From Elymus sibiricus (lineage: Eukaryota > Streptophyta > Magnoliopsida > Poales > Poaceae), in the NCBI GenBank assembly GCA_039707655.1, contig CM077672.1:458344390-458408389 (forward strand): a DNA stretch of 64,000 bases, written 5' to 3'. Shown in pieces: positions 12,942-24,278 of this stretch; within the stretch, counting starts at the first letter, position 1; every line of letters begins with the position of its first letter. Below the pieces are notes generated by a model. That model saw only the letters and a program-made list of their open reading frames with translations. It was not told the DNA's origin and did no database searches. The position numbers were made by a program, and so were the translations under genes.

Positions 12942-14932
12942 TTCATACATGAGCTGGACATTCCAGTGTTCTCTCTTTTTGCCTTTATACTTCTAACAGT
13001 TTTACTTCCAATAATTCTCCTACTCTCAGAAGAAGCACCAACTTGAAGAGTGGCGTCAGCCCCGGACTTCCTAGGTGTGTAAGTCATACTAACACCCTTC
13101 GGACATTTCCTTTCTCTTAAGTTGTTGTTTTATTCACCTTCATCATATGATAGGCGTTCTTCTGGATCCCTCTCTCATCAGTCAAATGCCCAGCAAACAC
13201 TTTACTAATACTTTGCAAAACAAACATAGCTTTGGATATCACATATCTTTAGCCTTTGTTTGTGTCTGAAAATGATTTTCAGTTCCATGAATATCACATA
13301 GCTATCCCAAAACTCTTGAAGTTCGGGTCTCATGGAAGCAAACATATTGCACTTGACTGTAACGGAATTCTAGCTTTTGGATCGAAGGACAAGAATCTCA
13401 TCATCCATAGCATTAGCGGGAGAATACTGGAAGCATGCGATAGGACAAAGTCCTTCTCAGCACTTTTGAGGACAATCCTCACATTACGTTACCAACCGTA
13501 AAGTTTTAAACATATATTTAACAGCTTATTCAATTTTAACAGGGAAGGTGGAAACGCGAGCCATTATTCTACAACTATTTTGCAAATCACACTTAGACAG
13601 TGTTCATAATTAATTGCACTGAGAATTAAACAAGTTAATTCTACAGCGCGCTCCCACTCAAATCAATTTCTCTCATAATTGATTTGTGAGTGATTCAAGA
13701 CCCGCATTTCAATTCAATGACATTGACGGGTTCATCACTGATGACGCGAATTTTAATCGGTAGGCCAACTTGCCAATCACATCTCTATGTGACTCTTGTC
13801 CATCTTTCGATGCACGTGTTCCGAGCTCACGACTGTCCTGCCTGAACATCAAGACAACCAAGTGATCACGCAGTGAGGTCTGACCTTCACTCGCCTTACA
13901 CCTCTCTAATCGTTCGTGCTCATGTGTACATGGCGCACCCCGAAAAGATACGTGTTGTAGACGGTGCTACACTTGGGAGAACACTAACTACTTGATATTT
14001 TTGTGAGAGATCACCCTAATAAAAAGCGACTACCGCGCAATCAAAAGGGTGCATCATAAGGGATAAACATCTCAGGCAATTCATAATAGCATGATATGAT
14101 ATAGCCCTTTCTGACGGAGAAGTCTTTAATTTCTTCGTCTTCGGCATTCGCGTCGGTGTTCACCTTCGCGAAGATTGCCACCACCTTGCCGATGCACCAG
14201 ATGATATTGCTATCTCTATAGCTAATAAAATAAGTGCATTACTTAAGGTTGACATGCAGGTCATTAAAGTGACAATCATATGGCTCCAGCCATCATGCCG
14301 AATCATGACACGCAGGTCATGTTAATTTTACATCATATAGTCATCTCATACATAATCAAATTAATATGAGCACTGCTATACCACATCACATGCACATCTT
14401 ATATCATCCTACAAAACCAAGTTAGACGCCTCTAATCGGTTCATACAAAATTTTATTTTACGTGGCTTCTAAGGTTTCGAAGCAAACCGAAGCTACCAAC
14501 GTTTTATCATCAAACATGATTATCCAAGTCGCTAGATTAACATTGCGGGGTGTATGAAACACGAGATAACGAAATCTCGAGCCCCATACTGAACTTTTTC
14601 ATACGCATGACCCCTGTGCAGATCATATCTGCATTGCCCTTTCGTCCGCGAAATTTCATCTTTCTCTCTTACTATGGTGGAATTCAACGAACTGTTAGCA
14701 CTTCGTTGATCAATCAGGATCGCGGATTGCCAGAACTTTGAAACTCCACCATGCTGTTATCAAGATCAGAAATATGCAAATTCCAGGGAAGCAACAAGAA
14801 CAACGGGTAACAGATTTCATCTGCTACCCGCACAAATAATTATCAGCAGAAGAACTCATCTACTACAAATTATATTGTGCAACACCCATACATCTCTATG
14901 TATTCTAGATCGTAACCTGCATCTACGCATAG
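12942..14932 (-). pseudogene. gag: Decayed gag and leader of the outer Copia element
   Basis: The remains of gag lie between about 13500 and 12942. Near 13430-13500 the minus strand reads NVRIVLKSAEKDFVL, the counterpart of NLRIILIAAQKNYVL in the Angela gag. Downstream, a knuckle-region remnant without a complete CCHC motif occurs (13087-12839, partly inside the Angela LTR). From 13510 to 14932 I see only leader sequence with short open frames and no domain. The Angela insertion at 12937 separates this part from pol. Confidence 0.75.
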
Positions 14933-14950
14933 CACGGCTCATGATGCCAC
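14933..14950 (-). other. Primer-binding site of outer Copia element
   Basis: The reverse complement next to the LTR end reads GTGGCATCATGAGCCGTG, the same primer site as in the Angela element. It fixes the leftward orientation. Confidence 0.75.
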
Positions 14951-15156
14951 TGTAGGGGAACGCATCAGAAAACAAATTTTTTTCGACCTACGCACCAGCC
15001 CAGGACCACTATGGAGACTGCATACAAGGTTTGATCTTTTCGTTACCGACTCGTAGCGCAGCGGAAGTAGAGTCGATGACGATCGGCGGTGCAGATCCCC
15101 GCAGCTCGGATTTTACAACCTCCCAATTGCGAGGATGTTCTCCCTCGTCTGCCCCA

Positions 15157-15320
15157 CGGACAGCCCTCCGGGAGGCAGTCGGACAGTCCCTCGGACGGTG
15201 TCACGGACAGCCCTTCGGGAGGACGCTCGAAACTCGGACGGTCACTCAGACAGCCCTTCGGGAGGACACTCGAAACTCGGATGGTCACTCGGACAGCCCT
15301 TCGGGAGGCACTCTCGTACA
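15157..15320. repeat. 43-bp tandem repeat inside Copia LTR
   Basis: The word GACAGCCCTTCGGGAGG recurs with starts near 15206, 15249 and 15292, with diverged copies just upstream (15160). The repeat keeps several frames open at once (15031-15569, both strands), which explains the spurious long open frames here. Confidence 0.8.
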
Positions 15321-15543
15321 GCCCCTCGGGCAAAAAGATCGAACCTACGACCTCTCTACGGGGTTGCACACATACGGTGTCATCTATCCGGCAGGGCTTC
15401 GCCATCCAGAACTAGTTCCCACCGGAACCCAGACAGTCTTTTGGCTCTACGAAACTCTTTTCGTGGGAGGGAGAGAAGAAGCCAGATAATGCATGGCATG
15501 TGTATGAGAGCAAGGGATGATTGTGGAGAGCACCCCTCCACCT

Positions 15544-15552
15544 CTATTTATA
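15544..15552 (-). promoter_or_regulatory. TATA box in outer Copia 5' LTR
   Basis: Plus-strand CTATTTATA reads TATAAATAG on the coding (minus) strand, in a position equivalent to the Angela LTR TATA box. Confidence 0.55.
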
Positions 15553-17536
15553 GGAAAGCCAAGGGGTAGGGATGGCATACAAAAAATACCAAAGTACCCC
15601 CACTTTATGTCCCACATAAAGAGAATAAAAGGCAAAAAAGAATGGCATGTGGAGCTCCATGGAGGAGCTCCACCTTGGCCGGCCACCCTTATGCCCCCCC
15701 CAAGGGGGGTTCCTTAGTGCCTAAGTCTTTCTAGAAGCCTTTTGGGAAAATCCCAAAAGGTGGCTTTCCAAAAAATTAACAATAAAGTGATTTTCACTAT
15801 TCACAGAGACAATTTTCCGCGACCGTTAAATCCGAAAATATTTCTGTGGGTCTTAGAATAATTCCAGTACCCACTAAAATGATTTTGGATTCGTTCCGAA
15901 ACAATTCCGGATTAGCGATTTTCATCTGCGAAAAGCAACCAAACCGGTTCCAGCAGCTCCGGAACATTTCCGGTTTTTATCCCAAAAAAATCCCAGAAGT
16001 TTCCAGAACAATTCTGGCACCCTCCAAGAATTTCCAGGCATGTGCCGAAACCAATTTGACTTAATGGTATACCCCGAAACAACTTTTCAGTTTTACCGGA
16101 ACTATTCCGGTGTCCTCTCCGGAACGTTTCCATTGTCTCCGAAACTTTTCCGGTGACTTTCTCTCAGACTTCCTGTCTAGTATTCAGCAGATAGATGACC
16201 CTTAAGAGTGTGACCCTATAGGTTCGGTGAATTATAGACATGACCCGGAACACTTTCCGATCAATGATCAACATCGGAGCCGTGGACACCCATATTGACC
16301 CCTATACCCACACGAATAAATATTCGAGTGAACCTCCAGTTGCCGTGTGCTGTTCCTGTTGCTTCACGATATGTTACAAATACCCGAGGTGAGAATCATC
16401 GGCATCCCCGTGGATCAACACTTGTCCACAATGCCAGTTACCTCGTTACCGGTTTTGTTCTCTTTTCTCGTACCCGTGTTCCGGCATCCCCGTGATCAAA
16501 TCACATTGTGTCTGGCCAGACGATGATGGATACCGTAACACCGAGAGGGCCCAGAGATATCTCTCCATTGTCGGAGGAGCAAATCCCAATCTTGAGCTAT
16601 CAAGTCCCTTGTCACACTTTTCCATGAACCCGTAAGCTGCCGTAATAGCCACCCATTTACGGATGACGTTTAACAAATCCCAAAGTTCATGAAGAAGGCA
16701 TGAAGAGACTCGGCACTCTCATGGTCTAAGGAATTATGCAAACGTTAACTTTCTCTGTGTTATTAACCATTAACTTGTGACGAATGTATCTCATAGCATA
16801 ACATCAATTCGGGTCGATTCAACACAAGTGTTCTCCTAACATTGTGCCCTCAAACTTGCCGGCATAGTCATGCCCATGATCAGGAAAACAGAACCATCAT
16901 GCAACACTTGAGCTAGTCTTAGAGGCCAGACTAGGAATACATTTTACCGTTTATTATTCCACACGTGCATATGAGTCTTCCTCCGAGCCTCGTGGTTATT
17001 GTAGACTCGAGAACCATAGCAGTTATAGCACGGAATATAAACTTAATTATGAACATGGGGATAAATAATAACATTTATTATTGCCTCTAGGGAATATCTC
17101 CTACAGTAGTAGTCGTCGGCGGGATCAGCTGTCTCCTGGGCTCCGTCATCTGATCGCAGCAACCGGGTAGAGGGGAAAAAGGTAGCAAAGCAACCGCGAG
17201 TACTCATCCAAAGTACTCGCAAGACTTACATCAGAACAAAGCTAAATATGCATCGGTATCAAAGGGAAGGGGTTGTATCTGTGGACTATACTGCAGAAAT
17301 GCCAGAATAGAGGGAAGGCCTAGCTTATCGAAGACTAGCATCTTGCGGCGTCTTGCAGCAATAGAAGAGAGTAGAATAACAGACAATGTAGTAACAAATA
17401 TATATTAGTAACGCCCAGAGATCCTTCCTCGTCTACCCAGCGAGGAAGCGATCCCAGAGCCATCATATCAATTTAGTATCACAAGTATCCAGTTATAGTT
17501 GTAGTAGATCGGGATACAACTCCGAGCGTCCTGTTA

Positions 17537-17560
17537 CCGTGGACACGGCTATTCGAATAG
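17537..17560. repeat. 24-bp LTR block shared by LARD and Gypsy
   Basis: A block containing GGACACGGCTATTCGAATAG. It recurs in the other LARD LTR (25060-25083, one mismatch) and in both LTRs of the chromodomain Gypsy element (43006-43029, 53045-53068). Similarity continues for some 35 bp (ATAACT..CTGCAG..GGGTG..ACC). Confidence 0.85.
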
Positions 17561-18232
17561 ATAACTTCCCTGCAGGGGTGCACCAACTTACCCAACACGC
17601 TCGATTAACTCTTGCCGGACACACTTTTCCTGGTCATGCCCGGCCTCGGCTGATCGACACGACGTAGTCCTACCTAGGCTCCGCAGAGTGGTCCCCGCCG
17701 GTCTACATCCTAAGTGCGAAGGGGTCATGGGCCAATCGTCCTAAGCACTCCGGGTCGTTGTGCGACGAGCCGGAACGAGCACCACCTCACCCTGGATGCC
17801 ATTGGCCCGACAGGCCCACAATGCTGAACTGGACGTCTGACAGAGCTTTCGGGAGAATCGTATGCCGCCGAGTGCCCATATCTTATCCCGCGTGGTGGTT
17901 AGTGCGAAAAGGCCGGAGGCCTACTCAGATCATATATCCAAACCGTTAGCGTATTGGGAGCTCGCGGAAACGATCAGTGATCCTGTCGCCCCGTCTCGCG
18001 GACTTACGACAAGGGCCAGGCCCATCCCTCTCTAGGGCGGTCTCTGCCTGCCCGGCCGTGCCGCGTAATTATCTCGCGGGTACCCTCCTGGTCAACCCGA
18101 CTTATCCAGAGACTGTCGAGAACTCAGGTCCACCTCTACCAGGGTGGTACCGCCTATCCCTTCAGTCCCGCAGTAACAGTAAACGGGGAACAGTGTAAGG
18201 TAACAGTGTGTCCGTAACATCAAGGGGGAAAT

Positions 18233-18445
18233 CCGAGGAATCACCCTCGATGGATTCCCACTCGATGTAACCGTCAAGGTGAACTTGGAGGAATCACCCT
18301 CGATGGGTTCACACTTGAGGGGCTGCACGACAGAGGCATCATAGGAGGTGGTGAAAGAGGAATCACCCTCGATAATCCGCAACCGATTAGCTACACTACA
18401 GAGGTAACATCACGAGTGAGGTAAGAGGTATCACCCTCGGCACTC
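18233..18445. repeat. Dispersed GAGGAATCACCCTCGAT repeats in LARD LTR
   Basis: The word GAGGAATCACCCTCGAT appears three times (near 18236, 18290, 18358), with a diverged fourth (GAGGTATCACCCTCGG near 18425). Spacing is 55-70 bp. Each has a small inverted repeat (GAGG..CCTC). The same set occurs in the other LTR at 25758-25960. Confidence 0.75.
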
Positions 18446-20868
18446 GATAGTAGCTCTGCTGAGTTGTCTAACTAAAGGGGGGGGGGGTGCGGTGATGTGT
18501 CGGTCTCTGCACGTCGATCACCTTGATCGAATCTTCCGGTAGTAAAGCCTGGCAACACGGACATGGGTGTAGGGCCTCTGATGGATCACTAACCAGCCTA
18601 TACTAAGCATATAGGACAACAGGTAAAGTATCAACAGCAGGTTACAAAATCAGGCTATGCATCATAATAGGAGCTATCGAATAACAGTAGCAAAATCTAA
18701 TGCAAGCATGGGAGAGAAAGAATGGGCGATATAGGAATGATCAAGGGGGTTTTGCTTGCCTGGAAGCTCTGCTGAAAGAGGCTGGGCATCTACGACGTAG
18801 TCGTATTCGGGGTCAACAACAATCTCGGGGTCTACCGGAGAGAAGAGGGGTAGGAAACAAATAAATACACAGCATACAAATGCAATCACAGAGCATGACG
18901 GGGCAAAATGCAATGCATGGGTGACCTAATGCAATGCTAAGCGTTACAGACGGAGCGGGAAAATATCTGGGAATATTTTCCCGGCTTTAGGCAATTATCG
19001 GACAGACAATCCGGAGGGGAAGGTTCCATGTTTGCAGTGTTGGAGGCATGTGACAGGTATGTGGATGGCATATTTGGATTCGTCTTATTTTTCTGATCAT
19101 TTTTCATATATAAATTATTTTCATCCAAGTTACGGATTATTTAATATGATTTTTCAAAGTTTTAAACAATTTCTAGAATTTCTTGATTTAATTTTAATTC
19201 GAAAATTATTAAATGGATAAATGCTAGATACACCCATAAGTGTACCCAGGTAGGGGTTGTGTGAGGCTGACAATGGGGTCCAGTTGACTGCCCAGTCAGA
19301 AGTCAACTGTTGACTTTGACTGGTCAAACTGGCCAGTGGGACCCACTGGTTAGTGACAGGTTTATTAGCAGTGTTTTAGTTTAATCTAATTATCCTAATT
19401 AGCAGGTGGGGCCTGCTGTCAGTGACTAATTAGTGCAGTGGGTTATTTTCTAAGCTAATTAGGGGTTAGTTCCTAATTAAACGGCCGGGCCCCAAGTGTC
19501 ATAGGGCCAGGTGGCCACCCGTGGCTGTGCACGCGCGCGCGCACACTGGCAGAGGCGCACGGCCATGGCCATGGCCGACGGCGAGCGCGGAGAGCGGCGG
19601 GCAGCGGCGGCCGGAGGCGGGCGCGGCCGGGTGCGACGGGGCGCGCGCGCGAGCGGGGCGAGCTGCAGGCGACGGCGGCAGAAGTAGCAGCGGCAGCAGC
19701 ATTAGCAGCAGAAGGCAACAGCAGCGCAGAGCAGCGGTAGCGAGCAGCAGCAGCGCAACAGCGGCAGCAGCGCAGGCGGGCGCGGCCAGGACGCCGCAGG
19801 CACACGCGCGGGCGGGTGCACGGGCGAGGGCAGCAGCAGGTGCGGCGCACACGGGCACGGCCAAGGCGGGCACTGGGCGACGGCGCGGCGACAGATCGAA
19901 GGGGGAAATGGGGGGAATCGGCAGAGAAGCTCACCGTGGAGCTCGTGGATGAGGTTAGGGAGTGCGGGGGTGGACGAACACGACGAACTCGATGACGAGA
20001 TACGGCGGCCGTGGACGAAGACGATGGCGATGGCGAGCGTACGGGGCTTCCTAGCTCGAGCCCTTCGGCGAGGGTGAAGGAGACGATGATGGCGGAGCTC
20101 CTGGACGTATCCTCGGGCGCCGGGGAGGTTAGTGGTTGCGACGATGACGGCCACCATGGTGAGCAGCTCGGGCACGAATAGATTTTTGAGAGAGAGAGAG
20201 AGGGAGCGAGGGGATAGCGAGGGCTAGGGTTTCGGGGGAGGGGCGCCAACGTCTTATTGGCAGCAGGGGGCGCGCCGATGGCCGGCACGTGGCCATGGCC
20301 GGCGGATGGCCGCCATGGCTCCCTTGCCTCCCACTGTAGCGGGAGGTTGAAGGAGAGGTGGAGGTGGGCTAGGCCAGACACAGTAGCCAGTGGGCCCAAG
20401 TGCACAGGGGGCTCTCTCTATTTATTCTTTTTATTTTCTGTTTTACTTTTTCTCCACTGTTTTGCATTACTTTTCACACCATTTGACTTTTGTAAAATGT
20501 GGAACCTAGTCACATAATTAACTTGCAATATTTAGCACTGCCACAAAGAGTTTGAGGATTATTTGAATCCATTTGAATTTGGTTTAATTAGAAATGATTT
20601 AAAAGAGGCTGTTTAGGTACTGTTTTTGGATGATAGGTTCAAAAAGAGCAAACAAGTGATGTTGTTTTCCTTCACCTTAATTACATATGGAATATTTACA
20701 AATTTATGAACTATTTTGCTTGCAAGTTTGAAGATGTAATAATTTGACTTGTCTTTCAAATTTGAATTTGGCTTTGATTTTTATCAAGTGGCAACTTGGC
20801 TTAGTAAAGCATGATAACATAGCATCGTTAGGTTGGAATTACTGTAGCATGATTATCGGGGTGTTACA

Positions 20869-23800
20869 AATCTACTCCACTAAAAGAAATCTCGTCCCGA
20901 GATTTAAGAGGTAGAGTAAGGGGGAAAGTCCTGGTTTCGTATTCTAACGAATCTTCTGCTCTTGGTTGCTATTCTCGAAGAGGTCGATCCATTGCGTTGA
21001 CGCCTTCATTTCCTCTGTATCAGTGCGTCATGACGAAGTTTTCATTCTCCCTTCAGGATCTTCATTGTACTTACGAAAAGGATAAGGGGTAACTCGGCAA
21101 CGATGGAAGTCTATAAGGGGTAATCATAAGGGGTTACCTCATTAATTAAACAAGGCATCTCTCGAGTTGAACAAATGAAACACATCGAGAGCAAGATAAT
21201 TTTGTAAGAAGGTGTAAGAAGTTTCAAGCGGGTAGGCAATCGTTCGATGCCTGAAACGGGAATAAGTATTGCGTCTGAAACCAGAATAGATCATCTCTAA
21301 GAAGGTGGCTCGTGAATTACCTATGAAGCCAAGCGCAAGGAATAACTTTGAAAACAGGGATGTACATGAGAGTCAGGTTTCGATCGTGTGGAACTATGGT
21401 GAGTGTGGATTAAGAGTAGGAAGGGCGGTGACAACTTGCACGGTCATGATAGCAAGACATGTCAGAGCGTAGCTTGTCTGCTATGTCGGCAACAACATCG
21501 GTACAAGGGTGGGGGATGAAGATAACCATTTTCCTGCTCGTTAAAACGAGGCGGACCAATAGGCAAAGTTCTCGTCCACCGGTGGTTACCGAAATGTTAG
21601 CAACAATAGTAACAAGGTTTTACTGACAGAGTTGTACACCGAGGTGTTTACATAAGCAGGGAATTATTACCGCTTAGATCACAAGAACGGTTAAACAGAC
21701 CAACGGAAAGGAAAATGTGATTATCAGATTAAACAGACCAATGGAAAGGAAAATGTGATTATACACAAGTATTAGGTGTATATCCTTCACAAGGAAAAGC
21801 AGAGTATGATATACATGACAGGACAGCAAGTACAAAACCATTTAGATAAAGGGGCGAGGAAATTCATGATGTTACCCATACAATGGTGTTTGGATAATCG
21901 ATCAAGAAACATTTAACATTGCGCTTCCAATGCTCTTGTTGATATTCGGAGTACCACTGTCATGCTTCGGAGTAGCCGTAATATGGCGTTTCAAGTAGGG
22001 GTTGGGTCTGAAGATCACAAGAATACACAAGGAACAATTTCAAGAATAGCAAGGAAAATAAGGTATAAGCAAAACATGACCAAGTTTGTGTTGGCAGGAA
22101 GTCAAGGATGTTGTCGATGATAACACAACTCATCGAGGGGAAAGGATGGTATTTCTCATCATGAATTCAATTGACACTTGGAAGAAGCCAAAATGTTGAT
22201 GATGATCACAACACATTATGTCAAGAGGTTTCAAGAGGATACAATCGAATAGCGACGGCATCAAGCAAGGGAATGACGAAGTGGAAAGTTATGGGAACAA
22301 CAGATAAGATGCAAGCTCGGAATCAGAGTTGCTTTTCAAGACAACAAAATGATGTTGAAAACTCGACATAAGCCTTGCTCACGATCTGAAGAATTCGTGC
22401 ACCAAAGAAGGACGAGGTAGCACGGTCAAAGGTAGCATGATAAGGATGTAGCCGGTAGTCTAGGAATGACAAGATTGAGTTTAAATTTCCCAGCACCAAA
22501 TTACTAGGGGTATTTGAATTGTAGTGCGGATTCGATTCACTAATCAGTGTTCTCGGTTGACAACAACGCAGAACCCGTGGAATGACTAAGACAGGGAAAG
22601 GTATTACTTCCTCAATAATTCATAAGATGTAGTGCAATGGCATGATATCCTCGAGATACCAGGGGGTGATACTCGAAGGTAGAACATAATAGAAAATGAA
22701 CTAGGTCGTTGACCTGCGACAGCAGATACTTTAACCTTGTCAAAAAATAGACGAGGCACTGGAATGGATTCCTTTCAGATATATTGAATAAGGACATCAT
22801 GGTCGGAACCGTAACTGCAAGGGATCAAATTTAATGATACCGAAAGAATTATTCAAATGATTAAATATTTTACAAGAAGCTTGCGTGACGGTCTACATCG
22901 TTTCCATGGGCATGAACACAAAGTTCAGGGTCGACTCCCACTTCATCAATGCATAACCTTTCATTCACTTCTTGTTTTCGAAGAAGTTGTGGTGTTGAAA
23001 ATTTATCTGGTGAAACACCAGAAGAGTATGACTCATAGAAGTTTCCGGGTTCACACAGATGAGGGAAGGCATAGGTTCAACCCATCGGGGCATCTTAGGA
23101 ACATATAGCACGAACTTCAGGAGTAAATAACACAAGCTCGATAGCAGAGCATGGTTGACAAAAGCAGAGGATACAATTTACCAAAGGCATTATGTATCAG
23201 GGGAAGAACTCACAAGGTTATTGAATATGCAGAACGGTCAGTTCATAATCCTCCAAAGGATCTGGCGGTCCGCAAAAGGATCTGATGTGAGTATCAGTAC
23301 TCAACCAGAAGAAGCAGAAATGCAAAGGCATTGGATTATAGAAACACTGAATAATTTGAAGTATAAAACACAATGGAATTATGATTTCTGTATCGAAGAA
23401 TCAGAAGCAGATGCTCTGATCAAGAATGGATAAGTCGAATAGACTCACGGCCACAATCGATGGCAAATTGATTGGCCGAGAACCAGCTCATGTTCAAAAT
23501 TACGTCTGAGCCGGAAAGGATAATTTCTAAGGATCAATTGATGATTGCGAGTATTCGCAGACACATTGAATCATTAGGCTCAAAATGGCAATAACAAGGG
23601 ATGTCGACGAAGATCACTAGACATATGGAATTAACCATAATGCAAACATGCAAGATTTCAAGAGCAATAGGTTGTAGAGGATTTTCTGAAGATCGAATAG
23701 CATTATGAAGTATTTTGCGAAACACATGAACAACTGGGGATGAACGAATCCCCGGTAAGTGTGAGGAATTATTCGTAGGTGTGTTCATGCAGGAAGGAGC

Positions 23801-24278
23801 TGCAAGGTAGTAGGAACAAAGGATTCTCGGAACAACGGAGAGTATTTCAGGGTATCTTGTAATAACCAGAGCAACTGGGAATGAATGTATGAACGCCAAG
23901 TGTATGTAGTTATCCATAGGGACTTATCGGTGGTAGGGAATCGCAAAAGCGATGAGCACAAGGGTCTCGGGAATGCATCAAAGAGTGCTTTGGGATATCT
24001 TGAAATATCCAGGGATGATCAGCAATGAGTGGCTCTCCGGAATGAAGTCGTTACGAGAACCTAGAGTTAGAGTTAGCAAAATCTTTAACCCGAAAAGAAG
24101 AGAGATCAGAATCCCAGAGTAAAGGAGAGGAATAAAATATCCTAATCCTATCCATTGGCGATGTGGGCCCGTAAGCCACACAACAATGTTAGTAAAATAG
24201 TTTTTCAAAGACTAGACTCAACTTCGGCCAAGGAGTTGGAAAGGGGCTTCCTACAGGCAGTCGGCACTGATACCAACT
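20869..24278 (-). other. LARD internal domain, non-coding
   Basis: A 3.4-kb domain between the LTRs. The longest open frames (22857-23108, 23155-23433, 23534-23917) show no gag, protease, RT or integrase motif and lie on both strands. The left edge carries a purine-rich minus-strand stretch (GGGACGAGATTTC) next to the 3' LTR; the right edge carries the primer-binding site. The domain is moderately AT-rich. In published LARDs such domains are conserved in sequence and predicted RNA structure rather than protein, so RNA-level function in packaging by a helper is plausible here. Confidence 0.75.
24258..24278 (-). other. Primer-binding site of LARD
   Basis: The minus strand after the 5' LTR reads AGTTGGTATCAGTGCCGAC, one mismatch from the TGGTATCAGAGCC match to initiator methionine tRNA. 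It establishes leftward orientation and that reverse transcription could still be primed. Confidence 0.85.

Larger units (their letters stand above)
1..17105 (-). mobile_element. Defective Copia LTR retrotransposon (BARE/Angela-like), split by Angela
   Basis: Two LTR copies in the same orientation bound this element: 1-1040 (cut by the window edge) and 14951-17105. Both end with CTCTAGGG.ATATCTCCTACA. The internal part lies at 1041-4335 and 12942-14950, about 5.3 kb once the nested Angela element is removed. A polypurine tract (reverse complement GTGGGAGTC) abuts the left LTR and a primer-binding site abuts the right LTR, so the element reads leftward. The coding region is only fragments of gag and pol with many stops and frameshifts. 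It sits inside a LARD LTR; the sequence after its right end (GTAGT) matches the uninterrupted LARD copy at 24628. The superfamily is clear; the exact family name is not assigned. Confidence 0.85.
14951..17105 (-). repeat. 5' LTR of the outer Copia element (complete, 2155 bp)
   Basis: Plus-strand ends are TGTAGGGGAACG and CTCCTACA. The right 1041 bp match the partial LTR at 1-1040. The left part carries a 43-bp tandem repeat and a TATA box. At 2.16 kb it is longer than the Angela LTR, yet the terminal 20 bp and the primer site are shared, so it is a sister family. Confidence 0.9.
17106..20868 (-). repeat. 3' LTR of LARD (first 349 bp displaced by Copia insertion)
   Basis: Aligns base by base with 24628-27439 plus 31859-32831. 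It ends GGGGTGTTACA at 20868. It contains GC-rich sequence with CAG-type runs at 19680-19790, which keep long but meaningless frames open on both strands (19473-20405). Confidence 0.88.

Noticed and set aside
13256..13501. 81-codon plus-strand frame
   Set aside because: It is the antisense shadow of the decayed gag of the outer Copia element.
15031..15569. Overlapping frames of 108-152 codons in a Copia LTR
   Set aside because: Caused by a 43-bp tandem repeat; both strands and several frames are open at once.
19473..20405. 310-codon minus-strand frame in the LARD LTR
   Set aside because: GC-rich and CAG-repeat composition; the second LTR copy does not keep the same frame, and LARD LTRs are not known to code.
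24258..24278. Possible tRNA fragment
   Set aside because: Only the primer-binding match to initiator tRNA, no cloverleaf; the same holds for 11160-11177, 14933-14950 and 51705-51720.
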